Positions 47,140 through 58,093 of a DNA stretch of 64,000 bases are shown piece after piece. Made by a program: the position numbers and the translations under genes. Numbering within the stretch: position 1 is the stretch's first letter; every line of letters begins with the position of its first letter. The notes beneath the pieces are model-generated. The model made no database searches. It saw only the letters and a program-made list of their open reading frames with translations, and was not told the origin of the DNA. This DNA comes from Oidiodendron maius Zn (Eukaryota; Ascomycota; Leotiomycetes; Myxotrichaceae), in contig KN832885.1 in the NCBI GenBank assembly GCA_000827325.1, positions 930,001 to 994,000 on the forward strand, read 5' to 3'.

Positions 47140-49243
47140 TTAATGTATAAACACCTTCAGATCCGATTTGCATTAAATTACTGCCTACTTTGTATTTATT
47201 GAACCAGTCTGTCCTCGGGTAGCATCCTAATTTCCTCGGATCTTACCTCACAGGCTAACTAAATATAAGGACTGGATAATTCCTTCTCGCACAACAGCAT
47301 CCATGACGATCATTGATGTACATCATGATGAACAAATCTTCCCAGACCCACATTTGTTATTCCGAAACGGTAGTTGGGAAGCCGACGGAAGACGGTGTAA
47401 ATCTTAATTTGATAACGTGTCGGTTTTGAAAAAGTGATAAGATCGTGCCCTGGATTTAGTACGTGCCAAATATCTTACTCTAAAGGAGTGAGCCGAACTT
47501 CGCACACTATAGCCTGGCCCATGCAAAGCCCTATCTAGCACTTGCGGCGGTGATCAGGCGGCTCACAATTGAATTGTACAGTACAGATATCGCTGACACC
47601 GACTTGGTGCACGATTTCTTCCACCATCGCCAAATCTGAGTTCCCAGGCCTTGAGAATGAAAGCCGCATTGGTAGACTCTCGCATCGGTAGTCTCTAAAT
47701 AATGACTATGGCCTTATAAACTGCTGCAGTCATGGAGCAGAGGTGTATAGCTTACAGCAGGATGTAGGAAGTTTAACGTGGTGCTGCCTAGTATTTCGAT
47801 CTCGCCCAAAGAGCTTATGACTCTGGAAATGCAAAGTTATTGAATGAAAAGCTTCGGCAACGTCGCCTAGTAGACTACACTTTACGTGTTGGAGTGGTAG
47901 TTCTGCACAAGCAATGGCGAACAAAAGCGATTTTTCAGTGCCATATTCTCAGCGTGCTCTAGCAGCACCATCTGATAAATCACCGAGCCCTGGGGCATTG
48001 GTATAAGCTGTCAGACTCATCCTTTAGAATGTAGATCGGCGCAAGGAAATACCGGGAAGAGCATGCTGCAGTAAGCGCACGTTAATCTTTACAAACCAGA
48101 TTGGCGCCTAAGATAATAATACAATGCGAGCATAAATAAGCTCGTAGAATACTAAACCCGGAAGAGCGGATTTAAGTTTAATGACGAGTCGGGTTTTCGG
48201 CCGATGGCCGACAAATTGTGTCGCCAAGCTTATTCTCTCCCGCCCCTAAATAAATGTAACAGGTGGGTCTACAGAGCACAGACATTCTACCATACAAAAC
48301 TCCCCGGCCAAGAGGGCCCACTATTACATTTATTTAGGGGAGGGATAGTATTAGCATACTGGTGCCAAGAACTACGCGCTCCGTAGAGTCCAACCCGCTG
48401 TCCTTGATCGGAGATGATCTGTGCCCTCTACCCCTGAGTGGGTTTGCGGGCAGGGCAAACAAACACGGCCTGACTAACCCGTTTTATCGTGGAAAAGAAC
48501 TGTAGCTGTTACTTAGATTGACCGGAAAGTACTTCGAGATGCGTGACTTGGATTTTTGGTCCGATTAATTGGCTTCAAAGAGCAAACTGGTATAATATCA
48601 AATCCTGTAGGTGACAGGAAGGATTGTTTCGCACTCCTGCAGCTCCGGGGCAGCCAGTTCAGCTGTAGTATATCTAACGTCAAGAGTGCCGCCGAGAGTA
48701 AAATCCTCACGTCAACCTCAAACAAGGCTCCTCTCATCCTACATGTCCGTACGGAGTTGCGAGACAGCTTCAATTGGCCGTTATTACGGCTGGACAAAGT
48801 GAAGCTAAACACGTGGCTCCACCTGCGACTTATACGTGATATTGGCGAAACAATGTCCAAAATACGTCGTTAATGAGCCGCTTCGTTGGTAGGTTGCTCC
48901 TGCCTAAATCGATTTGATTGATTTTGTGGGTCCATTCTCTCATCTCAATTTGATGAACTCCTTAAGGCTGTGCAGGGTTAGCGATGATGAGCTGACAGCT
49001 TATGGTCTGACTGTGCTCCTTCAGGACCTGGAGGAACACCAATGCCTTACTACGGAACGGAGCCAATTGCTTTGTAATTATGACTAAAAAGCACGGTTGG
49101 ACTTTTGCGCTTTTGCGGACATGTTGCTTGTTGTTGTCTTCGGTGCCTCTCCTTATATTCCGCCTTGATTTCTACAGAGCGAGAGTTGGGGACGGCAGCC
49201 ATACAATTAACTGCTTGCAAATTATTTCTTAATCATCTTCGAT
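47140..49243. other. Long intergenic stretch
   Basis: No coding region supported in 2.1 kb. It contains a small inverted-repeat element at 48243-48340. The right end is the laccase promoter side. Confidence 0.55.
48243..48340. repeat. MITE-like inverted repeat, about 100 bp
   Basis: CCCCTAAATAAATGTAA (48243-48259) and its exact complement (48324-48340). The pairing extends imperfectly inward (CAGGTGGG versus CCCACTA) and outward (CTCCCG versus GAGGGA). It carries no ORF. A miniature transposon or a folded non-coding element is possible. Confidence 0.75.
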
Positions 49244-51432
49244 ATGTTTTCTTTATCGAGAGTTATTCTTCTCGGAACCATAGCGACGGCTTGGGCTAGA
49301 GCACCTCTTTTGTCTCGTGAATCCGACAACTCGTTACTAGTCAGAGGGTTGGGAGAGTACCTGGGTAATAACGGCAGTCCTCAATGGGGGGGTAATAAAC
49401 CATGGGGGTCTAGGACTTGCTCTGATGACCCAAAGGATGTTCCATACACTGGTAAATTTTTATCGGCCTCAAACGCGTGATGTCTTGCTGAAGGAACGGA
49501 AATTTATAGGTATCACTCGTTACTACCATTTCGACATCGGCTACATCACCATGGCTCCAGATGGTGTTACGAAGAATATGATTGTTGTTAATGGCCAATT
49601 TCCCGGGTAATAATTGTTTCCCAAATCTAGAGAACAATTTCTAATGATATCCTGTGCAGGCCAACCATCGAAGCCAATTGGGGCGACTGGATTGAGGTCG
49701 AAGTCCAGAATAACTTAGACGAAGGGACTGCTTTCCACTGGTAGGAATTGACTCCCAAAATTCTAACGCTTTGAGGTTTAAGATTTAATATAGGCACGGT
49801 CTATTCCAGCAACAAACCCCATGGGCGGACGGCGTGCCGGGGGTATCGCAGTGTCCAATTGCTCCAGGGCAGAAGCTAACGTACCGCTTTCAAGCAAACG
49901 GTTATGGCACTTCATGGTATCATAGCCATTATAGCGCTCAATATAGCATGGGTATGTTATACTATACTCTGAGTCAAGAGGCTTGCTAACTATGTAAGGT
50001 CCATTTGGCCCTATTGTTATTCACGGGCCGCAGAGCAGCAACAAATATGATACTGACCTTGGCCCGGTTTTGCTAGCTGATTGGTACCACAAGTGAGTAC
50101 CGGAGAATAAATAAGAGGACTAGATCTAACAGCTATCCAGAGACTACCATGATCTTGTTAAATCGGTCATTGGCACGGATCCAGCTACCGTAATTGGCAC
50201 CACTGTATCCGACAATATCCTCATCAATGGCAAGAATTCCTTCAACTGCTCTCTCGCACTCGTTGGTCAGAAATGCTCTCCAAATGCTCCACTGAGCGAG
50301 TTCAACTTTAATACTGGCAAGACACATCTTTTGCGAATTGTAAACGGCGGCTCAGACGGGTAATGCCCCACTTCGACCAGGAAATTGGTATCCTTCTAAC
50401 AATAATTACTAGGACCCTCTACTTTAGCATTGATGATCACGAGCTGGAAGTGATTGCCCTAGATTTCGTACCTCTAACACCATATACGACAACGGTCATA
50501 GCTCTGGGTGTTGGTCAGCGTATGGATGTTCTAGTGAAAGGTACTGGCAAGTCAACGGCATCATATTATATGAGAGCCCGTAATAGCCAGGGACCAGGCT
50601 GCGACCAATCATTCGCCCCACCGCCAGCTAATTTTGCTCTTGGTATTGTCCGCTACCAGAACGCGCATTCAGGACAACTACCTGACTCAACTGCGTCGTC
50701 ATTTATCGATACTTGTGCAGATGCACCCATTACCTTGGGGAGGCCATATCGATCTCAGCCTGTTGTGACCGAAGATGTACACACAGTTAATATCGATATC
50801 GTCGCTGCGGCGAACGCAAGCGGGACCCTCCTATGGTTTGAAAATAATAGCACGTTCTTCACTAATTTTAATGATCCCGTCCTCAGGGACGTAGCAGCGG
50901 GGCAAAAGAGTTTCCCAAGCAAGTATAATGTTTACGATACTGGAAATGCAAAGAATGTGAGATTCGTCATTGTTAACAATTCGCCGGCAATGCACCCAAT
51001 ACACATGCATGGTTAGTATACAGTTCAAGTTTTCCAGCCGCATATTTATATTGTCGGCAACTCAAATCTAACATAACTGCAGGACATACATACCAAGTCC
51101 TTGCCAACGTTCCTAATATTACTTGGGATGGACAAATCACTAATCCTTCAAACCCGCTACGCCGTGATACGCAAATTGTTGGCCCCAATTCAACCATCGT
51201 TCTCCAAATCGAATCCACAAATGCAGGCGTCTGGCCCATTCACTGTCACATTGCTTGGCACGTCTCTGCTGGATTATTCGTACAATTCATCGAGCAGCGG
51301 GATAGCATCAAGAATTTACACCCAGGGAACCAGATCGACGGCAACTGCCAGGCGTGGGATAACTGGTCGAAGACTCATACCGTTTTCCAAATTGACTCCG
51401 GATTGAGGAGGATGATGGTTAGAAGTGGATAG
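49244..51432 (+). CDS. Secreted asco-laccase (multicopper oxidase)
   Basis: Copper-dependent polyphenol oxidase. Start [20 protein letters not shown] is a signal peptide. About eight exons join in frame. All four copper motifs are present: HWHG (across an intron, near 49745/49797), WYHSH, HPIHMHG (ending at the intron at 51013) and [12 protein letters not shown]. The residue ten after the Cys is Leu, an axial position that in fungal laccases goes with middle to high redox potential. The C-terminus reads DSGL followed by RRMMVRSG, the ascomycete DSGL plug with a processable tail. About 590 residues, normal length. Roles in pigment, lignin or phenolic turnover are all possible. No pathway neighbour is evident. 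Confidence 0.93.
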
Positions 51433-53061
51433 GCATAGAAATCCGCCACCAGCCATCACTTCTATCTTTCTTGACGACTGCCTTTAATTCACTGTGGAGT
51501 GGTTTAGATTAATTGTACAGACTAATATGTTACTTGGTTCCGTCACCAATTAGTTTAAAATCCTCAATATTGACTCAGAAATAGTTCTGTTTAATACATT
51601 CCATGACAAGAAATTGACACATACTGGAACCAGCTAAATAACTTGGCCATTTGGTTGTACTAGCGATGTCTCCACATGCGGCTTGGAATATAGTCCTACT
51701 ACATGTTTACAAGAAGGTATCGAACTTCGCTCATCGTCCTGCTGTAGTAATGTCTCTCCCTGCATCGAGACGCACTGTGTCACGAGACAGACTTATAGTT
51801 TTGAACTCACAAATTTTTGGTTAGCAGGTGTATGAAATTTGTTATTAATATGTTACTTTCTTTAGCTATTTCTCCCTAAGATAGCCACTTAGTAATAAGA
51901 AAAAGACTTTTAACGTCTGTCCCTGTGTGCCGAAACGCACCCCGTAACGGAACAAAATGTAGGTACTTCAAGTTCAAGCGATTGAAAATCTGTGAATACA
52001 TTAAATTTTCTATTCATTTTCGTTTCAGTACATTATATACCTCCCCCAAACACTCCTAACCTACTAGTTCCGAAAAATATTATTGTGTCGTCGCTGCCCC
52101 CTTAAATTTATGGAGAGCCCCCTTTTACCCTATAATAGGACCCCTCGACTTATAACACTACTATCAAATTTTTTTCTCTATTTTAATATATAAAATAATT
52201 AAATATAGATATGTAGGTTCTATAATAACACAAAAATGCTATTACCACTTTTATAGCGGCCAAGGCATACCGTATTATATAACGTCGCCATATAGGCTGA
52301 TACCTCCTCCAATCAAGCAAGCAAGGACTAGTAATCTTGGTAAAAATAATTATACTTACTGCATTAATAACGTAATACCTGTAGCCGCTAATCTGTGAAA
52401 TACAATGCGTATAGCTGGGTTAGGGCGGATCTTACCGGAAATTCCGTTCCCGACATCCTCTAACAGGCAAAACGTGGCAGCCAGCCCACTTTCAGCTTCA
52501 CACTACCCACTGTTGGCTTTATACTACTGGCTTTTCATTTCCAGCTTTTCACTTCTGGCTTTTCCCTCAAACTGTTTATACTCTACTTGAAACGATAAAC
52601 AGCTTCAATGTATGATTTAGGCACGCCAATACCTGACTGGCTCTGTCCATGTTAGCCTACCGTGGTGATGGTGTCGTGAACGAGACGACTGAATGGCAGC
52701 GGGGTGGCAACGGCATGCCAGAGGGCACGTGTCTATGGAAGGTTCAAGAAACATGCTATTTATAGCCGATGTCCCTGCGGCGTTCAGCCGAAGGCATTCA
52801 CCAGATTTACTTGGGTGCTCGCCGGCGGCTCACACGAAGCCTTCGAAATCCATTTTCAATACAGTAACTTACAGCAAAAGGCGAAATAGGTGTCACTGGA
52901 TTTTTAGTTAACTTTTTTAAGAGCTGCGGGTTTGGCACGTGCTTATGTGGCTTTGCAGGCTACACTTTGTAACCGGGAGGTACATAAAGGACCAACGCCT
53001 GACAATTCACGTTCACCTGGTCTTTGCCCTCATCAGCATCTTTCCATCTTTGCCCGACCTA
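51433..53061. other. AT-rich gene-free stretch
   Basis: No coding region supported. From 51780 to 52400 the sequence is strongly AT-rich with runs such as TTTTAATATATAAAATAATT. Around 52500-52570 there are imperfect repeats of CTGGCTTTT. It may be old, mutated repeat DNA. Confidence 0.55.
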
Positions 53062-53748
53062 TCATCCCAACCAGTCATAATAAGACGGCTTAGCTGTACC
53101 AACACAGCTAAACTTGAACGCCGGCTGAAACCCGGGCCAGTCCATGCTGAAGCCGGAGATGACAATGAGGCCCGTGATAACCGCTGTCGGCCACACAAAC
53201 AAAATTTCCTTACGGCCACTTTCAAACCGCTGCAGCCATGTACGCGTGACAAAATGGGCCTGGGTCCTTCGAACGTCGTATAGCCAGGCAATACAATTTG
53301 CCATGAGGTACATTCCACAAAAGAACAGGATAGGAGCGATAGAAGCTATAAACAGGACGCAGAGGTTATACCATAGTGATCCAAGCTTCTCAAGAAAAAG
53401 GAAAATGTCGAATATTTCTGCTCCGATAACATGCCAAGCATAAAGGATGGAAAAGAAAAATACGATGCACATGTTGTAGAGAAGGGCGCTGCTGCTAGAA
53501 AGCGAAGTAATCTCCAATGACTCATCTTGTAATTCGCCGAAGCTGTTATAGTAAAAGCTCCGTCGCCACTGCTGGCTCAGCGTGAGCGACTGCAAGACAC
53601 GGCGGGGTGTTGAAGGGTGGCCGGCGGTGGCCAAGATGCTCATAGATTCAATAGTAAACCACGCCGGAAAGTAGATTGTTGCGATGAGCCTTGCGTGGAT
53701 GGCACCGGTTACAACGACGAGCTTGATAACCTGCAGAATCGACACCAT
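53062..53748 (-). CDS. Hypothetical multi-pass membrane protein
   Basis: A 228-residue single-exon frame from an ATG. At least four hydrophobic helices are visible: LQVIKLVVVTGAIHARLIATI, LYNMCIVFFFSILYAWHVI, LCVLFIASIAPILFFCGMYLMA and VWPTAVITGLIVISGF. Between them are short charged loops and a Ser-rich segment. I do not recognise the family. Its upstream neighbour on the other strand is a broken BCS1-like fragment. Codon use and length are consistent with a gene, but a missing 5' exon cannot be excluded. Confidence 0.5.
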   Translation of the reverse strand: MVSILQVIKLVVVTGAIHARLIATIYFPAWFTIESMSILATAGHPSTPRRVLQSLTLSQQWRRSFYYNSFGELQDESLEITSLSSSSALLYNMCIVFFFSILYAWHVIGAEIFDIFLFLEKLGSLWYNLCVLFIASIAPILFFCGMYLMANCIAWLYDVRRTQAHFVTRTWLQRFESGRKEILFVWPTAVITGLIVISGFSMDWPGFQPAFKFSCVGTAKPSYYDWLG

Positions 53749-53814
53749 CCAAGTTAGGGCGCGAAACGACGGCCCGCACTCGTAGCCAGTGCTGTACCGA
53801 GTATGCCAAGCTAG

Positions 53815-54420
53815 TTAAGGGTATAACTTGTGTCTATGAGCCGCACCATCAAGGCACCTGGATAAGGTCTGCAGTGTCTAAATTAAGACGCATCTTGACC
53901 GTTATTCTAGACGAGAGTAGAAAAGAGAGCTGCTAGACGACATCAAGGACTTCCTTGACCCAGTAACCCAACAGTGGTATTCCGATCGTGACAGTCCTTA
54001 CCGACGGGATTACCTGCTGTACGGACCTCCTGGAACTGGAAAATCGAGCTTGAGCTCGGCCATCGCTGGTCATTGTGGTTTGAATATCTATATCCTTAAC
54101 CTTTCTACCATCAGCGAAGCCATCCTGAAGCGCCTATTCGACAGCCTTCCAAGTCGCTGTATTCTTCTTTTGGAAGACATTGACGCCGTCAGCTCGAATC
54201 GAGACGCTGAAACCGAGGACTCTCACCGAATGAGCAAACTTGGCGGTGTAAAGGTGTCTTTATCCTCTATCTTGAACGTCATCGATGGTGTAGGGTCACA
54301 AGAAGGCCGAATCCTGATCATGACCACCAATCACATCACACGCCTCGACGAAGCAATCATACGACCAGGCCGTGTGGACATTCCTCCACAGCCCCTTATA
54401 TGTTATCATAGAAATCACCA
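53815..54420 (+). pseudogene. BCS1-like AAA ATPase fragment
   Basis: Similar to mitochondrial chaperone BCS1 and its many fungal paralogs. An upstream piece (RRILTVILDESRKE) and the AAA core (LLDDIKDFLDP...YRRDYLLYGPPGTGKSSLS) are in different frames, separated by an apparent one-base deletion near 53928. The core then reads on through Walker B (CILLLEDIDAV) and TTNHITRLDEAIIRPGRVD. After RVD the sequence no longer resembles the family, although the frame stays open to 54619. The N-terminal transmembrane/import region and the C-terminal end are absent. It is judged a remnant, not a working gene. Confidence 0.85.
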
Positions 54421-55642
54421 ATATAGGAGTATTCTTTCTGGCCCGTTTAGGATGAGCTTTGTCTTCGCCATGGACTCGCAGTCACGCGTAGTCAACACTC
54501 AACCAATGTCCCCTCTTTGCTCAAAATGCCAGTACTTGTCACACCACTGCGCCGAAGCCACGCAGAAGTTTTTGGACGGAAATCAAGAGGGTTTCTGTGA
54601 TCATCATTGTATGTTTTGAATTAGAGGCTTCCGCTAGAATTGGCTGCATTCGCTGCAGCGTTTCCTCGATTCGGCGAACGTGATGGATTTTGAAGGGTTA
54701 CACTTGAAGCTCAACGGCAGGCAAACCAGCAAAGTCTTAATGGTAGCATTTCGTTCGCTAGTAGGCTTAGAAGTAATTAAGAATATTAAATATATTATTA
54801 TTGTAAAAATACAATTATTAAAAATGATTCTTTCGTCCCTTTATATAAAAAGGGCCCGTCTTCTCTGGCCTTCAGAGCTCCCCTCTCTATCTCCTCTCCT
54901 ATCTTCTCTCGCTCTTACCCAAATTTTCTTACGTGTTGCACCCTTAATATCACAACAGAGAATTTCAAGGGCTCGCCCAAAGGAAGTCGGGATTAAGTCG
55001 CGGGTTTCAATTTCAGGTGCCAAGCTCAAGGTATCTTAGTAATCCATCCTATCTCCAATGTGCTTCCTTTAAATATTAAAGCTCTTTTCATCAGAGCGGG
55101 ACCTAAGCCAAGTCCTCCATCACTGCATCCAGTTATAAATACTCTCTTTCTTCGCGTCATTGTGGGTATGCACGTTCACTTGGATATGGCCTTGGGTTGG
55201 AAGTAATAGAGATGATGGTGAGCCTTGAAGAAACTCTCCAGTTAATTTCTGGTCGTGGGTGAAATCAACACAGTCTGCATGAAAGTATGTTTATTTACTG
55301 CAGCTCTGGGGCATTGTGACTTAGTAAGTGCAGTCAGTGAGTAAGCGGGAGACTCTGTGAGATGATAGACAAATCTATTGGATGACAAGGCGCCGAGTCC
55401 CATAAGGAGTTGCCACCGTCAGGTGAGATATGGGCCAATTAAAACGTTACGCATGACGCCTTGTACTACATAGAATATGCAGCCTTAGCGAATAACGATA
55501 ACCATGCGCATCTGCATTTTCTTGGGCCCCATGAGGTGTAAGATAACGCCAACTCACTTTTTCGACAAATTTCCCATCTCCAATCTGTATCCGACCAAAG
55601 GTTGCGCGCAACCCGACCGCTTCGACTCAGATAATCTGCACC
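54421..55642. other. Intergenic with an LTR-like segment
   Basis: At 54780-54960 an AT-rich block leads to TTATATAAAAAGGGC (TATA-like), a CT-rich run and a terminus like ATATCACAACA. This order resembles the promoter-bearing end of a fungal LTR, but no second copy, internal domain or target duplication was seen. Nothing else coding is supported. Confidence 0.35.
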
Positions 55643-58093
55643 ATGGATATCAGAAACGCTCAACCCTTTGAGTACGAACCTCTCAAATCTAGTGAATCTA
55701 TTCGCCTCCTTATCCTCCATCCTGGAATTGCGGAGTCTCCTATCCACATCAGCTTGATAGAAACTACCCTTTCAGAATGTAGAGCAGATATATACGAGCA
55801 GTATACTGCACTATCATATGTTTGGGGGTCCCGTGCTCCCACAACGACAATCTTTGTCAACGGGCAGAGCCTTGAAATCGCACTCAATTTGTCAGCTGCT
55901 TTGCGCCACCTTCGAGATGGGAAGTATTCTCTCCGGCTCTGGGCTGATGCCATTTGTATCGATCAAAATAATGTTATAGAACGCAGTGAACAAGTCACCT
56001 TGATGGAGGAGATCTACAGTCTCGCTATGCAGACTATTGTTTATCTTGGAGAATCGAACGAGGAGATCGAGAGGATATTCAATGACATGCAAAACTCTCC
56101 ACGAAGGTTCCGGAGAGTGGAGAGTCAGGGGAGGGCTGCTTTTATTAACAAAGTTGATGTAAACGAAATGGAGAGCGATGGCGAAGAATGGATTGGTTGG
56201 GAGCTATCAAGTTCGTCCGATGATACCGACTACCATGCCATGAGTGAAGGAAGAGTTACGCGTGATATGGTGGAGTCAGCGTTTGGCGATTGGAACCCGC
56301 CATTTCTGTCTGAAGCTGCCAACGAATCTGCTACAAGTGAGGGAGAAAGCGAGAGCAGTATAGAAGAGTCGACTAGCGGGGTCCTGCCAGCTATTGGTAT
56401 TCCTAAAAGAGTTCTTGATCTCGACGATACAAGATTTATAGACACTGCTAGTAGCAAGTCATCGAGCATTTCGAATGAAGATGCGGAACGCGATTTGTCG
56501 CAACTTTTGCAGCGAACAAAGGATATACAGCAAGTTATAACTACACAACTTCTCACACGTCCTTGGTTCCTACGTGTATGGGTCTTTCAGGAGCTGGTCT
56601 TGTCAAAATCGGTGTGGATTCAATGTGGCCGGTCTCGTGTCAAGTGGGAAGACTTTTGCGAACTGATGCTTTCTGCTGAAGTGGAAGCAGACGCCACTAC
56701 ATCGGACCCGAGAACTATGATTTATGATTTGAAAAGTGCCCAAGAAGGGAATTCAGGGTTGCTACTATTGTCTCGAATGGACAGGCCCAGAAAGATTTGG
56801 CAAGAAAGGCTTCTATTTCCTAAGCACCCTCAACCGTTGGTTGATATTCTGTTAGCTAGACGCGGTTCTAAGGCGACTGATCCTCGAGATATGATCTACG
56901 GCCATCTCGGTATCGCTGGAATATACAACTCCAAGAATGGCCCATGGAAGTCGGCTGACCTCCCAAGTGTTGATTATCGGAAGTCTATCAATGAAGTCTT
57001 CGAGGATGCTACCCGTTTCATTATAACGTCATCTCAAAGCCTTGATGTCCTACTTCATGTTGAGACCCGCATCCCATCCTCTCAACAACGGCGTCTTCCA
57101 TCTTGGGTACCAGATTGGTATTTGGATTCTTCCCACTACCTTGCTCCACTCCCAACGCCTCATGTCGAGCTGCCACAGAGCCGAGGACCTCCGAACCGCA
57201 GTGCAGGCGCCGCTCCCCGCTTCAATAGCGGTATGGATACTCCTGAAATGCCTCTTATGGAAATAGAAAGCAAGGTTTTATTCTATTCGCACCCATCAAC
57301 AATTGCCTTCAAAGCCTTACGAAGGGCGAAAGTTGAAACCGTCAGCCCCATTATTGCATCCTATTATCCCGAGTTAGATTTTGAGGATGAATTTCTGGGC
57401 TTAGCGGATGAGAAATTTGATGATTATTCTTCTTATGGCCATCGCCCAGAACTCATTTTCTCCAGTCGTTCGCGGGAAGTATCGTACCAAAAGCTCTACC
57501 GCTGGTGGCAGGCGGAACTTGGGCACGTAAATTTACCTTCTTATTCTTCTGAGCGTTCAGATTGGAAAGAATACTGGCATTTTTGGGACGACTTTCACCG
57601 AATTTATTACCATATAAATAAGGCCGGCACATGTAATCGCGATGCTTGCAAACCAGATCATCGGTGGTCCCGACCCTACCCATCGAGTCAGGAATTTCAC
57701 AGCATTGAGGAAGCCTTGATGCGCCATCCCTTCAAGCATTATGCTACTAAGCCTCTTAGTGGCCGGAGGGTCGCTAAATTTCAAGAGGGCTATTATGGAA
57801 TTGTCCCTGCAACGACCACGAAGGGAGATTTTATTTATTGTACCTCTAAGGCTGGCTATGGCCCAACAATTGTGCTATCGCCTCTGTCAAGCCAAAGTTC
57901 TCTTGTAATAAGTGAGTTCCTAGAACTACCGGAAAATCCTAATCGCCGTTACTTTAAGCTCAAAGGACACGCCTGGATAGAGAGTCCAAAGAGCCCAAAG
58001 CCCAGTAGGGGGGTTAGGGCTAGAGACAAATACCACACCACAAGGATTTGGCCACGGGCCAACCCTGATTTTCACCCTGTTTTTATATTATAA
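55643..58093 (+). CDS. HET-domain protein with acidic insert
   Basis: An intronless 816-residue protein with a heterokaryon-incompatibility (HET) domain. Conserved blocks: YTALSYVWGS (about 54), LRLWADAICIDQNN (about 98) followed by QVTLMEEIYSLAMQTIVYLGE, and RPWFLRVWVFQELVL (about 308). Between the second and third blocks lies a Ser/Glu/Asp-rich insertion of about 150 residues, unusual in size. The C-terminal half has ATDPRDMIYGHLGIAG and LPSWVPDW, as in large HET proteins, and ends in a basic tail. HET domains trigger cell death when partners mismatch in fused hyphae. A second HET gene lies 1.4 kb downstream in the same orientation. Confidence 0.95.
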   Translation: MDIRNAQPFEYEPLKSSESIRLLILHPGIAESPIHISLIETTLSECRADIYEQYTALSYVWGSRAPTTTIFVNGQSLEIALNLSAALRHLRDGKYSLRLWADAICIDQNNVIERSEQVTLMEEIYSLAMQTIVYLGESNEEIERIFNDMQNSPRRFRRVESQGRAAFINKVDVNEMESDGEEWIGWELSSSSDDTDYHAMSEGRVTRDMVESAFGDWNPPFLSEAANESATSEGESESSIEESTSGVLPAIGIPKRVLDLDDTRFIDTASSKSSSISNEDAERDLSQLLQRTKDIQQVITTQLLTRPWFLRVWVFQELVLSKSVWIQCGRSRVKWEDFCELMLSAEVEADATTSDPRTMIYDLKSAQEGNSGLLLLSRMDRPRKIWQERLLFPKHPQPLVDILLARRGSKATDPRDMIYGHLGIAGIYNSKNGPWKSADLPSVDYRKSINEVFEDATRFIITSSQSLDVLLHVETRIPSSQQRRLPSWVPDWYLDSSHYLAPLPTPHVELPQSRGPPNRSAGAAPRFNSGMDTPEMPLMEIESKVLFYSHPSTIAFKALRRAKVETVSPIIASYYPELDFEDEFLGLADEKFDDYSSYGHRPELIFSSRSREVSYQKLYRWWQAELGHVNLPSYSSERSDWKEYWHFWDDFHRIYYHINKAGTCNRDACKPDHRWSRPYPSSQEFHSIEEALMRHPFKHYATKPLSGRRVAKFQEGYYGIVPATTTKGDFIYCTSKAGYGPTIVLSPLSSQSSLVISEFLELPENPNRRYFKLKGHAWIESPKSPKPSRGVRARDKYHTTRIWPRANPDFHPVFIL

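Noticed and set aside
53062-54619. Possible single gene linking the membrane protein and the BCS1-like fragment
   Set aside because: They are on opposite strands, so they cannot be one gene.
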